The notes: generated by a model not told the origin, from the sequence alone. DNA of 15,154 bases from Candidatus Peregrinibacteria bacterium RIFOXYB2_FULL_32_7 (GCA_001787465.1 MFXJ01000009.1:1-15154), one strand, 5' to 3'. Counted from the first letter of the stretch, positions 1-7,421 are shown. Numbers and translations: made by a program.

Positions 1-8
1 TATCACAT

Positions 9-1268
9 GTGCGAAAATTATTAAAACTTTTTTATGAAGACGAGTTTTCAAGATGGAAAGATAAATATAAAGGATTTAAATGTCTTAAAAGAAGCGGAAA
101 ATCAGAGCCAGTGAAATTTGCTGAAGTGGGGAGTGGAGATATTGAATGTTATTTGAATTTTATGAAAAAAGCAGAGGAATTTGCGTGCGTTGGTGGTCCG
201 ATATTAAATGATAAATTATCAGAAGGGGAGAAATATAAGGCTTGGTATGGTTTTGTTGATGATTTATGGGGAGCTGTAATGACGGAGCATAAACTTGAGT
301 TTGATCAATATCTTGAGATTAGGAATGCTTTGGGAGATTATAGAACTTATGATGCGCAAGCTTTTATAGCGGTGAATCCTGGAGATGTGGACGCGATGGT
401 AAACTTATATGAAAATCCTGATCCAAATAATCCATGGAATAAACTTCATCTTGATTGTGAAGCGGCTAAAGCGGTTTTAGCTCGTACAGGGGTTATCGTG
501 GAAGGAGTTCCAATAGAAGGGGGATCAAATTTAGAAGTCGAAGGTTGGGTGAATAAAATAAAGAGATTGATGGAGGAAGATGATAGAGAGCAAATAGTTA
601 CTAGAGAAATACCATGCGGGTCTTCACCTTTAAGCAGAGAGACTTTGGAACAAGTAATTCAGCAAGGTATATATCATCCCCTTACATCTAACAAAAAAAT
701 GTTAATGCTTATTAGGGATATTGATCCAAATGCTCGTGAAAAATCTTTAAAGCGTTTTGAGGCTCTTTTGAAAAAATTTGAAATTGCGTATAAAATTGAT
801 TCAAACCCAGATAGAGATGGTGTAATTAAAATCACAGCTGGAAATCTTGAAATAAATGCTTATATTAAAGATGCTAGTACTATTAATGACGATCCTCATG
901 CGAAGACTTTAGCAGATATGTCTGCAATGCAGGGATTGTGGGATTATTTTTCAGATGAGCAACTTAAAGTATCATTTGAAACATCAGTTAAAGCTTTGAA
1001 AGAAGGAGGAAGTTTTATTTCAGGGCAATTTGTAGATAATTATCCTTCAAAGAAATTTTTGGAAATTATAATGAATTGGTTTTTAATAGGTCGTACAGAA
1101 GAAGAATTAATGGATTTGTTATCGCCAATCGCAAAAGAAAATAATATTCAAATGAGAATATTTAGGACACCAGGAGCGGAAGAAACGCAAATGTTAGTTG
1201 AGGTATATAAACCAAAAGGTGATATAATGCGTAGCGAAAAAGAAGGTTGGACACAATTAGCCGTTTAA
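9..1268 (+). CDS. Class I SAM-dependent methyltransferase-like protein, probably 5'-truncated by the window edge
   Basis: The C-terminal half reads like a Rossmann-fold methyltransferase. A motif-I-like stretch ends in P-C-G-S-S (about residues 202-206). An acidic motif-II strand D-I-D-P-N-A follows at 237, then G-L-W-D-Y-F near 309, a post-strand G-G turn at 333-334, and W-F-L-I-G-R-T-E-E-E-L from about 357. This order resembles methyltransferases related to 3-hydroxypalmitate methyl ester biosynthesis (family knowledge), but the substrate is unknown. The usual G-x-G-x-G loop is altered, so activity is uncertain. The N-terminal ~190 residues contain no domain I recognise. The counted start is GTG at 9, but the two codons visible before it are also open, so the gene probably begins outside the window. 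It ends 28 nt before the histidine kinase on the same strand and may be co-transcribed with it. Confidence 0.6.
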   Translation: MRKLLKLFYEDEFSRWKDKYKGFKCLKRSGKSEPVKFAEVGSGDIECYLNFMKKAEEFACVGGPILNDKLSEGEKYKAWYGFVDDLWGAVMTEHKLEFDQYLEIRNALGDYRTYDAQAFIAVNPGDVDAMVNLYENPDPNNPWNKLHLDCEAAKAVLARTGVIVEGVPIEGGSNLEVEGWVNKIKRLMEEDDREQIVTREIPCGSSPLSRETLEQVIQQGIYHPLTSNKKMLMLIRDIDPNAREKSLKRFEALLKKFEIAYKIDSNPDRDGVIKITAGNLEINAYIKDASTINDDPHAKTLADMSAMQGLWDYFSDEQLKVSFETSVKALKEGGSFISGQFVDNYPSKKFLEIIMNWFLIGRTEEELMDLLSPIAKENNIQMRIFRTPGAEETQMLVEVYKPKGDIMRSEKEGWTQLAV

Positions 1269-1296
1269 TTTTTCATTAATTGTTTTTTTGAAAATT

Positions 1297-3396
1297 ATGG
1301 CTCTCTACATTTTCCTTTTCATCAGCGCAGTATTTAATGTCATCGTTGGATCAGTTATTGGAATTATTATATATTTGAAGGATAAAAAAAATGTAGTGAA
1401 TAGGACTTTTGCTGTTTTTTGTTTTTTTATTACTACTTGGTCAATGGGATATTTTTTCCCGATTGTTCAAAATAGCGAGTCTTTATCTCTTTTATCTTTT
1501 CGATTACTTCATGTCGGAGCGGCGTTTATTGCGGTTGCCCATTTCCATTTTGTGTGCGCAGTTTTGGATATTGTGAAAGAAAAGAAAAAATATATTATTT
1601 TTGCCTATCTTTTTAATCTTTTAATTGTTTTATTTTTTATTCCGACAAAGTTGTTTATCTCCGAAGTTGTACCTAAAGGAGATTTTAATTATTGGGCGAA
1701 TGTCGGCATAGCTTATAAAATTTGGCTTGCTGTCTGGCTTAGTTACGTAGTTGCTTCTGTATATTTGCTTTATGCCGCTTATAAAAAAACTAAAGGAATT
1801 AAGAAACAACAGATTAAATATATTTTGATTGGAGATATGATGACTTTTGGAACTGGGTCGATGAATTATTTTTTATTTTTTGATATTAACGTTACTCCAT
1901 ATTTAACGATTTTTGCTTCCGGACAAATGTTTTCGATTTTTTATATTATTGTTCGTTATAGATTTATTGATATTAAATTAAATTCTTTGGAAGTTTTGAA
2001 AAAAGTTTTTTCCATTATTTTGTCAGTTGTTACAGCTTATCTTATTTATACAATTTATTCTTTTTTCTTTCCTTTTTCAGCTAAATTAGATATTCCAACT
2101 ATTGTCGGCATAGCGATTCTGATAATTTTCTTTTTGATTTTTAATAATGTTGTTAGATTAAAGTTTTTTTATAATTTTTTTCGTTTATCTAATTTTGAAT
2201 ATTTTAAACAAACTGTTTTTGAGTTTAAAAATAGGAATAGTTTCTATCATAGCATTGAAGAATTTCAGATGAATATTAAAAAAACTTTTTGCGATAAATT
2301 ACAAATATCCTCAGCTTTTATTTTGATTTTAGATGAGGAAACGGGACGTAAATATCCTGAACTTATAAAATATTTTTTAAGAGATAAAAGTTTTTTGGTA
2401 ACCGAAGAACTGGAACTTGAGCAGAAAACTAGAAATAAAAAATTTTCTTTTTTTAAAGAACTTAAATCTTTAGGGAAAATTTGTTTCCCATTATTTTTTA
2501 AAAGCGAAAGGAATTTAATTGGGTTCTTTGTTTTAGGTGAGAAACCATTTCAAAATCCTTACACCAAAGAAGAATTAGAAGTTTTGGAATCAACAGCCTA
2601 TCAGATATCACTTTTTCTTGCCGTTATTCTTTATAATTTTGAGTTGCAAAAACAAGTAAAAATAAAAACTCAGGCTTTGAAAGAGCAGAATAAAGAAATG
2701 CAGAAACTGCTTCGTCAGCAATCAGATTTTATTGCTGTTACCGCGCATGAATTTCGAACCCCTCTTTCAATCGCTCTTTTTCAGCTTGATGATACGTTAA
2801 ATTCATCAAAAAATAATATTGATGAAACTGAAAAAAATGATTTGCAAATTATGAAAGCCTCGCTTGATAATTTGAAATCGTTAACGCAGAAATTATTTGA
2901 TGTTCAGCAGTATGATTTGAATAAAGTAAATGTAAAATGCGAGATAGTGAACATCGTTGAATTTTTGGAAAAAATTTATAAGGATTTTATAAATATAATG
3001 TCAGAAAAATCTATTAATTTACATTTTGTTAATAAAATAGAAGGTAAGTGTTATGTTAATATAGATAAATTGCAAATCCGTCAGGTTTTTCATAATGTTT
3101 TGAACAATGCTTTTAAATTTACGCCGAAAGATGGGACGATAGTGATTAAGCTTATTACTATAAATTCACATGTTTTAATATCTGTTTCTGATACTGGACA
3201 GGGTATTTCTGATACGGAAAGAGAACTTATATTTAATAAATTTCAAACAAAAAAAGCGTCTATGGCGATGGGAATTGGTTTAGGACTTTATATATCTAAA
3301 AAGATTATTGAACTTCATAAAGGCGAGATATGGGTTGAGAATGCGGAAATTGGTGGAGCAAAGTTTTGTATTAAACTTAAGATTAGTAATCGGTGA
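1297..3396 (+). CDS. Membrane sensor histidine kinase (N-terminal multi-TM, GAF-like, HisKA-HATPase)
   Basis: This is an integral-membrane sensor kinase of about 699 aa. The N-terminal ~290 residues hold seven to nine hydrophobic segments, like the 7TM sensor region of many histidine kinases. Residues ~300-450 look like a degenerate GAF-type domain, followed by a short coiled linker rich in K, Q and E. The H-box F-I-A-V-T-A-H-E-F-R-T-P-L-S places the phosphorylated His at about 484. The N-box contains L-N-N-A-F-K-F (catalytic Asn ~603), the G1 box D-T-G-Q-G-I starts at ~632 and the G2 box G-I-G-L-G-L at ~659. All catalytic motifs are intact. I chose ATG 1297 over TTG 1288 because it is the better start and directly precedes the first TM segment; neither has a Shine-Dalgarno. 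A receiver-only response regulator converges on it, and the two may form a pair despite opposite strands. The signal sensed is not visible. Confidence 0.9.
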   Translation: MALYIFLFISAVFNVIVGSVIGIIIYLKDKKNVVNRTFAVFCFFITTWSMGYFFPIVQNSESLSLLSFRLLHVGAAFIAVAHFHFVCAVLDIVKEKKKYIIFAYLFNLLIVLFFIPTKLFISEVVPKGDFNYWANVGIAYKIWLAVWLSYVVASVYLLYAAYKKTKGIKKQQIKYILIGDMMTFGTGSMNYFLFFDINVTPYLTIFASGQMFSIFYIIVRYRFIDIKLNSLEVLKKVFSIILSVVTAYLIYTIYSFFFPFSAKLDIPTIVGIAILIIFFLIFNNVVRLKFFYNFFRLSNFEYFKQTVFEFKNRNSFYHSIEEFQMNIKKTFCDKLQISSAFILILDEETGRKYPELIKYFLRDKSFLVTEELELEQKTRNKKFSFFKELKSLGKICFPLFFKSERNLIGFFVLGEKPFQNPYTKEELEVLESTAYQISLFLAVILYNFELQKQVKIKTQALKEQNKEMQKLLRQQSDFIAVTAHEFRTPLSIALFQLDDTLNSSKNNIDETEKNDLQIMKASLDNLKSLTQKLFDVQQYDLNKVNVKCEIVNIVEFLEKIYKDFINIMSEKSINLHFVNKIEGKCYVNIDKLQIRQVFHNVLNNAFKFTPKDGTIVIKLITINSHVLISVSDTGQGISDTERELIFNKFQTKKASMAMGIGLGLYISKKIIELHKGEIWVENAEIGGAKFCIKLKISNR

Positions 3397-3402
3397 TTTA
3401 TA

Positions 3403-3513
3403 ATACGTGATTCGTGATTCGAACAATTCATTCCTTTGGAATGAAACAAACGAACCATCCGCCTTCGTTTCACTACGGACGGACAGGCGAATCACGAACC
3501 ACGAATCACGTAT
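3403..3513. repeat. Intergenic inverted repeat between convergent kinase and regulator
   Basis: A perfect 14-bp arm at 3403-3416 (ATACGTGATTCGTG) pairs with 3500-3513. Further copies of GTGATTC (3414-3420) and GAATCAC (3489-3495) extend the arms imperfectly. The interior holds a small CATTCC/GGAATG hairpin (3429-3443) and the element GCCTTCGTTTCACTACGG (3461-3478), which recurs elsewhere in the window. On the + strand the right arm is followed by a T-rich run (3519-3527), so it may act as a terminator for the kinase transcript. The right arm touches the stop codon of the response regulator. It looks like a dispersed palindromic element and not like a coding sequence. Confidence 0.75.
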
Positions 3514-3887
3514 CACGTGTTATTTTTAAGTAATTCATCTAAAAATTTCACTAGTTCCGTTGGTGGAGTTTCTATCTTTAATAAATATTTATCAACATTA
3601 AAATTTTTAGCTTCTTCTTCTAAATGGAATTGATCGTAGTTTGAGAGAACAATTAATTTTGATTTTGGAAGCAGTTTTTTAATTTTTGGCGTTATATCTA
3701 AGCCGGATTTTTCATGACCTTTGATGGCATGATCAATTAATACGGCGTCGGCATTAAATTTTTTAGCTATTTCTTCTGTTTCTTCCGCTGTCTTCGTCCA
3801 AATAGTTTCATATCCAGCTAGGTCTAATCTTTTTTTATAAAGTCTTCCCAAAGCTTCTTCGTCTTCAAGTAAAAGAATTTTTTTCAT
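3513..3887 (-). CDS. Single-domain response regulator (CheY-like receiver)
   Basis: A stand-alone receiver domain of 124 aa with no output domain. It opens M-K-K-I-L-L-L-E-D-E-E, giving the acidic pocket E8-D9. The phospho-acceptor is Asp52 in the V-L-I-D-H strand, the conserved hydroxyl residue is Ser82 in I-V-L-S-N, and the conserved Lys is K104 in Y-L-L-K. The start is ATG 3887; a longer frame back to TTG 3941 would add 18 residues before the normal receiver start and would overlap the candidate -35 box. It has no Shine-Dalgarno. It lies downstream of the glycosyltransferase on the same strand, with a 94-nt gap that holds its own candidate promoter. It probably acts by protein contact or in a phosphorelay, and the neighbouring convergent kinase is the obvious candidate partner (inference). 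Confidence 0.9.
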   Translation of the reverse strand: MKKILLLEDEEALGRLYKKRLDLAGYETIWTKTAEETEEIAKKFNADAVLIDHAIKGHEKSGLDITPKIKKLLPKSKLIVLSNYDQFHLEEEAKNFNVDKYLLKIETPPTELVKFLDELLKNNT

Positions 3888-3912
3888 AATTTCATAAAAG
3901 TTAGCATAAAAA

Positions 3913-3941
3913 ATTTTAAATGAATTTCTTAAAAAACTCAA
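3913..3941 (-). promoter_or_regulatory. Candidate sigma-70-type promoter for the response regulator
   Basis: On the - strand TTGAGT (3936-3941) and TAAAAT (3913-3918) are separated by 17 nt. Transcription would begin near 3905, shortly before ATG 3887. This suggests that the regulator can be expressed separately from the upstream polysaccharide genes. AT-rich DNA gives false matches easily. Confidence 0.4.
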
Positions 3942-3981
3942 TGTTTATCAAAATTTTAAGATGTTTTGTAAAGCTTAATTT

Positions 3982-5067
3982 TTATATTTTTGTTATGGTT
4001 TTAAATTCATTGATAAATTTTTCTTTAGAGAATTTTTCTGCGTGTTTCGCAATTTTTTCAGCATCATATTTTTTTTCGTTTAAAATAAGCCTACCAAGTC
4101 CGTCTTCAATACTTTTTAAATTATTAGCATCAAAAAATTCTCCAGTTTCGTTTGGAATAATTGTTTCAAGAAGACCGCCTTTATTAAGTCCAAGCACAGG
4201 CTTACCACAGGCCATAGCTTCAACGGCTGTAATTCCAAAATCTTCTTCCCCAGGAAAAATTAAAGCTCGGCAATTTTGCATATATTCACTGACAACTTCA
4301 TCAGATTTGAATCCCAAAAATTCTATATTTGGGGCGGATATTTTTTGCAAATAATTTTTTTGTGGACCATCACCAATAATAATTAATTTTCGACCAATTT
4401 TATTAAATAATTTAATAGCGAGTTCGATGTTTTTGTACGGAGTTAAGGTTGATACAATGAGAAAATAATTTTGATGATTTTTTTGTATTTTAAATCTATT
4501 TAAGCAAACAGGCGGGTAAATAATTTTTGAATCTCTTTGGTAATATTTTTTTATTCTTTTTTGCACATTTCTTGAATTCGTAATATATAAATCAGCTCTT
4601 TTTGAAGCTAATAAATCCCATTGTCTAATTTGACTACTGAAATATCTTATTCCTGCATTTATAATTATATTTTTATTTTGTTCTTTTATGTATGGCTCTT
4701 TCCAATCCCAAATAGAGCGCATTGGTGAATGGCAATAGACAATATGTCTTGTTTTAAGTGGGGTGATGATGCCATGAGTAAAAGCTGAGCTTGAGCTTAT
4801 AACAAGATCATATTCAGAAAAATCCCATTCTTCTACGAAAGTATTTAAAATAGGGAAAAAATATTTATATTTATTTTTTATAAAATTTGGTAATGTTTGT
4901 AATTTTGAAAATTTAATTTTATTTTTGGGAAAAATTTCGCCAACTTTTTTTTCATCATAAAGTAAAGTGTAAATAGGAGCAGAAGGAAAAATTTCGCAAA
5001 GAACTTTTAGAACTTTTTCAGCTCCACCAAGCCTGTTAAGGAAATCATGGACAATAGCGACTTTCAA
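3982..5067 (-). CDS. GT4-family glycosyltransferase (GT-B fold)
   Basis: A retaining GT-B glycosyltransferase of 361 aa, predicted to be cytoplasmic or membrane-associated and to use a nucleotide-sugar donor. The N-terminus K-V-A-I-V-H-D-F-L with the loop L-G-G-A-E-K-V is the typical acceptor-domain start of this family. The C-terminal donor domain has Y-F-L-I-V-S-T-L-T-P-Y-K-N at about 200, L-I-I-I-G-D-G-P-Q, and the E-x7-E signature in E-D-F-G-I-T-A-V-E-A-M-A-C-G-K-P-V near 275-290. The length is normal and the gene is complete. The start is TTG 5065-5067, chosen because the family pattern begins exactly there and no in-frame ATG lies nearby. It follows the Wzy-like gene by 25 nt on the same strand, so it probably belongs to an envelope or capsular polysaccharide operon. 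The sugar and acceptor cannot be read from the sequence. Confidence 0.9.
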   Translation of the reverse strand: MKVAIVHDFLNRLGGAEKVLKVLCEIFPSAPIYTLLYDEKKVGEIFPKNKIKFSKLQTLPNFIKNKYKYFFPILNTFVEEWDFSEYDLVISSSSAFTHGIITPLKTRHIVYCHSPMRSIWDWKEPYIKEQNKNIIINAGIRYFSSQIRQWDLLASKRADLYITNSRNVQKRIKKYYQRDSKIIYPPVCLNRFKIQKNHQNYFLIVSTLTPYKNIELAIKLFNKIGRKLIIIGDGPQKNYLQKISAPNIEFLGFKSDEVVSEYMQNCRALIFPGEEDFGITAVEAMACGKPVLGLNKGGLLETIIPNETGEFFDANNLKSIEDGLGRLILNEKKYDAEKIAKHAEKFSKEKFINEFKTITKI

Positions 5068-5092
5068 GATAGCAAGAGATAGAAAATAGAGG

Positions 5093-6436
5093 TCAATACA
5101 ATTTATTTGTTAAACTTAATAGTGTGAATAAAGTCAGAACAGTACTCGAATCTTCGAAACTATGTAAAAATAAAGCTGATATTGATAAACCGCAAAGAGC
5201 GATGGTGAGATAAAGTTTAGAAAGTTCTACTACGTTAAGGCTTCGAAGAATAAATTTAGAAAGTGTAGTTTTTAAATTCGAATAAATTATTGTTACTAAT
5301 ACTACGATAAATAAAATCATAGCCATTATTCCCATTTCAACGCTAATTTGCAAATACCAATTCTCGGTAATAATAGCAGGAGAATTGTCATTTTCAAATC
5401 TATATGAAGCAGGTCCAGCTGTTCCTAAGCCAAGTCCAAAAGGATGATTTTTTATAGTTTCTAAGCCTAGGAATAAAGCTGAAAAATGCTCTGAAGTTGA
5501 TTCTGGTTTTGTGATCCTCTGAAAAAGCTCTGAATTTGTTTTTAAAATTCCAATAAAAATTATTGCGATTAGAATTGCTGATAAGAGAGAAAATATTGCT
5601 GATTTTTTCAAATTAAAGTTTGAATATTTTTGTTTCAGAAATATTATTGATAGTAGTAAAATCTCTATAATGAAGCCTATCCATGCGCTTCTTGAAAAAG
5701 TTAGAAATAGACTTAAAAGAGCTGATATTATTATAAAAATCCAAATTTTTGATTTTTCCTGAAAAAATTTATAAAAAAGTAATGGCAAAATAATAATTAA
5801 ATATGCGCCATATTGATTTGGTCCAGCAAAAGTTCCAGATAAACGGCAGAAATCGCTATTCTCAATTTTTTGACAAAAAGCTAAAGCTTGATTTGCATAC
5901 CAGGTACTCCAATCATTTCGAAATCCAAAAAAAGTTAAATTTTCAGGATTAATAAGGAAAATTATCAAACCAAATATAATTGAAGCAGTAGCTGAATATA
6001 TAGCTATATTGAATAAAATTTGAATATTTTGTTTGTTAAAATTATTGAAGGTGAAAATCAAAAAAGTGATAAGGAAGAAAAAATCATATCGAAATCCGAA
6101 AAGCCACTGAGGAAAGCCAGAGGGAGGAGATGCCCAAAAATATGAACTTAGGCCGAAGATGATGTAGATAATGATTATATTCGTGATTTGCTTTGTTTGT
6201 TTGTCTGTAGTGAAACGAAGGCGGATGATTCGATTTTTAAGAAAATTTATTGAAAATAAGATGGCGATAATTATTATGAGAATCTCTTTCCAAGTTGTTA
6301 TAAAAAATCCAAGCTTTGGAATATTTTGTAAATTTAATCCGTATTTAAAGATAGTCGTTAAGATTGCATGAAAGGGAAGCCCAGCAAGAAGAAGAGCAGT
6401 GAGGTAAAAAGATACTTTGTTTAATGTTTTTGTCAT
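5093..6436 (-). CDS. O-antigen ligase / Wzy-type polymerase-like membrane protein
   Basis: A polytopic inner-membrane protein of about 447 aa with roughly ten to twelve hydrophobic segments. It carries Wzy_C-type features: F-S-R-S-A-W-I-G-F after a TM pair, then a large loop with H-P-F-G-L-G-L-G-T-A-G (about residue 330) and W-Y-L-Q-I-S-V-E-M-G before the last TM group. Family members polymerise lipid-linked glycans or ligate them to acceptors outside the membrane. I prefer ATG 6436, directly before the first TM segment. ATG 6514 overlaps the comF stop (ATGA) and would add 26 residues of low-complexity, intergenic-looking sequence; the AGGAG before it is only one base away, too close to act as a normal ribosome site. 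A dispersed repeat is embedded in frame in an early cytoplasmic loop (see the repeat entry at 6180). The glycosyltransferase follows in the same transcript. Confidence 0.85.
   Translation of the reverse strand: MTKTLNKVSFYLTALLLAGLPFHAILTTIFKYGLNLQNIPKLGFFITTWKEILIIIIAILFSINFLKNRIIRLRFTTDKQTKQITNIIIIYIIFGLSSYFWASPPSGFPQWLFGFRYDFFFLITFLIFTFNNFNKQNIQILFNIAIYSATASIIFGLIIFLINPENLTFFGFRNDWSTWYANQALAFCQKIENSDFCRLSGTFAGPNQYGAYLIIILPLLFYKFFQEKSKIWIFIIISALLSLFLTFSRSAWIGFIIEILLLSIIFLKQKYSNFNLKKSAIFSLLSAILIAIIFIGILKTNSELFQRITKPESTSEHFSALFLGLETIKNHPFGLGLGTAGPASYRFENDNSPAIITENWYLQISVEMGIMAMILFIVVLVTIIYSNLKTTLSKFILRSLNVVELSKLYLTIALCGLSISALFLHSFEDSSTVLTLFTLLSLTNKLY
6180..6232. repeat. Copy of the dispersed palindromic repeat inside the polymerase gene
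   Basis: Positions 6207-6232 match the reverse complement of 3451-3476 at 25 of 26 bases. The similarity continues more weakly through 6180-6206, where the other copy has C and this one mostly T, and where a TTTG-rich expansion is present. The gene stays open across it. On the - strand it encodes a basic, polar stretch containing R-L-R-F-T-T-D-K-Q-T-K-Q between two TM segments. Confidence 0.75.
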
Positions 6437-6510
6437 CAGTTGAATTGTAGATGAAGGAAAGAAAGAAGGAAAGAATGAAAAATTAATAATTGGTAATTGA
6501 GGTGAGGGTA

Positions 6511-7209
6511 TCATTCTCCTCTTCCAATCACTACAGCTACCACTTCTATGGCACCTGCTGTTTTAAGCATTTTCGCGCATTCATTTAATGTCGTTCCAGT
6601 TGTTGCGATATCGTCAATAAGAATAAATTTTTTGTTCAATGCTTTAATTTTGTCTTCAATTTGAAAGGCGTTATGAAGATTTTTCAGCCTTAAATCCCTA
6701 TCGAGTTCAGCTTGTGATTTTTGATATTTTATTCTTTTGATTAAATTTTTATCAATAAAAATTTGTAAATTTTCAGATATAGTATCGGTCAAAAGTTCAG
6801 CTTGATTGAATCCTCTCCATTTTTCTTTTTTAAGGTGAAGAGGAATAGGGATTAGAATATAGTTTTTATAATTTTTGATATATTTTCGAATCGTATCGCT
6901 TAAAAAATCTCCCAAAAATTTATTTAAATCTTTAATAAATCGATATTTAAAAGTTTTAATTACTTTTTGAATTAAATGTTCTTTTTCATATTTTGCCGCT
7001 ACTAATAATTTATCGAAATAAATTTTTGTATTTTGACAATTTCCGCAAAGATTTCCTTCGGTTTTGGTTTTTTTACAATTAGGACAAATTTGATATTTTT
7101 GAAGATGGATTTTATTTTGACAATTTTTGCAAATCCAAACGCTTTCTTGGTTACAACCTAGGCATTGAATGGGAAAGAGAAGATTTAAAAAAATAGATTT
7201 TAAATTCAA
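6511..7209 (-). CDS. ComF-family protein (zinc-finger plus phosphoribosyltransferase-like domain)
   Basis: A 232-aa protein with four CxxC pairs in the first 60 residues (C16/C19, C27/C30, C42/C45, C55/C58), typical of the double zinc-ribbon start of ComF proteins. A phosphoribosyltransferase-like domain follows, with the W-R-G-F-N-Q-A-E-L motif and the PRPP-binding signature I-L-I-D-D-I-A-T-T-G-T-T-L (D199-D200, G205). ComF relatives support uptake of single-stranded DNA in natural competence, probably at the inner face of the membrane; the biochemical reaction is not settled. The start is TTG 7207-7209, inferred from the usual short N-terminal helix before the first Cys pair. Its stop overlaps a possible upstream start of the Wzy-like gene. 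A candidate promoter lies inside the end of the neighbouring island. Confidence 0.9.
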   Translation of the reverse strand: MNLKSIFLNLLFPIQCLGCNQESVWICKNCQNKIHLQKYQICPNCKKTKTEGNLCGNCQNTKIYFDKLLVAAKYEKEHLIQKVIKTFKYRFIKDLNKFLGDFLSDTIRKYIKNYKNYILIPIPLHLKKEKWRGFNQAELLTDTISENLQIFIDKNLIKRIKYQKSQAELDRDLRLKNLHNAFQIEDKIKALNKKFILIDDIATTGTTLNECAKMLKTAGAIEVVAVVIGRGE

Positions 7210-7233
7210 CAGTATTATTTTTTGAAAATTTAA

Positions 7234-7245
7234 AATGGTGGGCCA
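7234..7245. repeat. Left copy of the 12-bp direct repeat bounding the R-M island (attachment-site-like)
   Basis: AATGGTGGGCCA here is identical to 11957-11968, where it forms the 3' end (with CCA) of the tRNA-Ile2 gene plus two flanking bases. The unit is GC-rich within AT-rich DNA, so a chance match 4.7 kb away is unlikely. It marks the distal end of the presumed integrated segment. No other part of the tRNA is clearly preserved here. Confidence 0.7.
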
Positions 7246-7383
7246 AAAGAAACTCTACTTGAACTATATAAATATATAATAGAAAACTATGAAGAGTCAA
7301 TTTTGTTTAAAAATTCTTCATCGAAGTCTTTGGAAAGCATTAAACAGTTTACAGATCAAAACTCTATTGAGGTAAAAATGTGA
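7246..7383 (+). pseudogene. Start-less tail of an unrecognised gene at the left end of the island
   Basis: A reading frame is open from the direct repeat to TGA at 7381-7383. It gives about 45 residues beginning K-E-T-L-L-E-L-Y-K-Y-I-I-E-N and ending S-I-E-V-K-M. The composition looks protein-like, but there is no ATG or GTG start and no recognisable domain. The open frame runs back through the repeat (N-G-G-P) to a stop at 7231-7233. This is the same frame in which the DinD-like gene enters the right-hand repeat, so the two pieces would form one open frame in a circularised element. It may also be a random open stretch or the stump of another gene. Confidence 0.4.
7271..7300 (-). promoter_or_regulatory. 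Candidate outward-facing promoter for comF
   Basis: On the - strand TTGACT (7295-7300) is followed by TATATT (7271-7276, 18-nt spacer) or TATATA (7273-7278, 16-nt spacer). It points out of the island, across the left direct repeat, towards comF 60-70 nt away. The -35 box is close to consensus. The overlap with a possible gene tail on the other strand and the local AT-richness limit certainty. Confidence 0.4.
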
Positions 7384-7395
7384 AAAATATATAGT
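7367..7395 (+). promoter_or_regulatory. Candidate promoter for the R-M operon
   Basis: TTGAGG (7367-7372) and TATAGT (7390-7395) are separated by 17 nt. Transcription would start near 7402, leaving a leader of about 20 nt before ATG 7422 with no Shine-Dalgarno. Confidence 0.35.
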
Positions 7396-7421
7396 GAAGT
7401 AAACGCATTTTAAATTAAATA

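Noticed and set aside
3280..3516. Open frame of 78 codons on the - strand
   Set aside because: It overlaps the end of the kinase gene and consists largely of the translated intergenic palindrome, with no domain pattern.
3920..4354. Open frame of 144 codons on the + strand
   Set aside because: Antisense to the clearly recognisable glycosyltransferase; its composition is what an antisense frame of an AT-rich gene gives.
6436..6514. Start of the Wzy-like gene at ATG 6514 with the ATGA overlap
   Set aside because: The added 26 residues are low complexity and resemble intergenic sequence, and the AGGAG is one base from the ATG. Not excluded, but ATG 6436 is preferred.
7245..7270. A decayed second tRNA at the left island end (TTCAAGT on the - strand upstream of the GGCCCACCA match)
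   Set aside because: The T-loop-like 7-mer is five bases out of register with the acceptor end and no T-stem pairs, so only the 12-bp repeat is supported.
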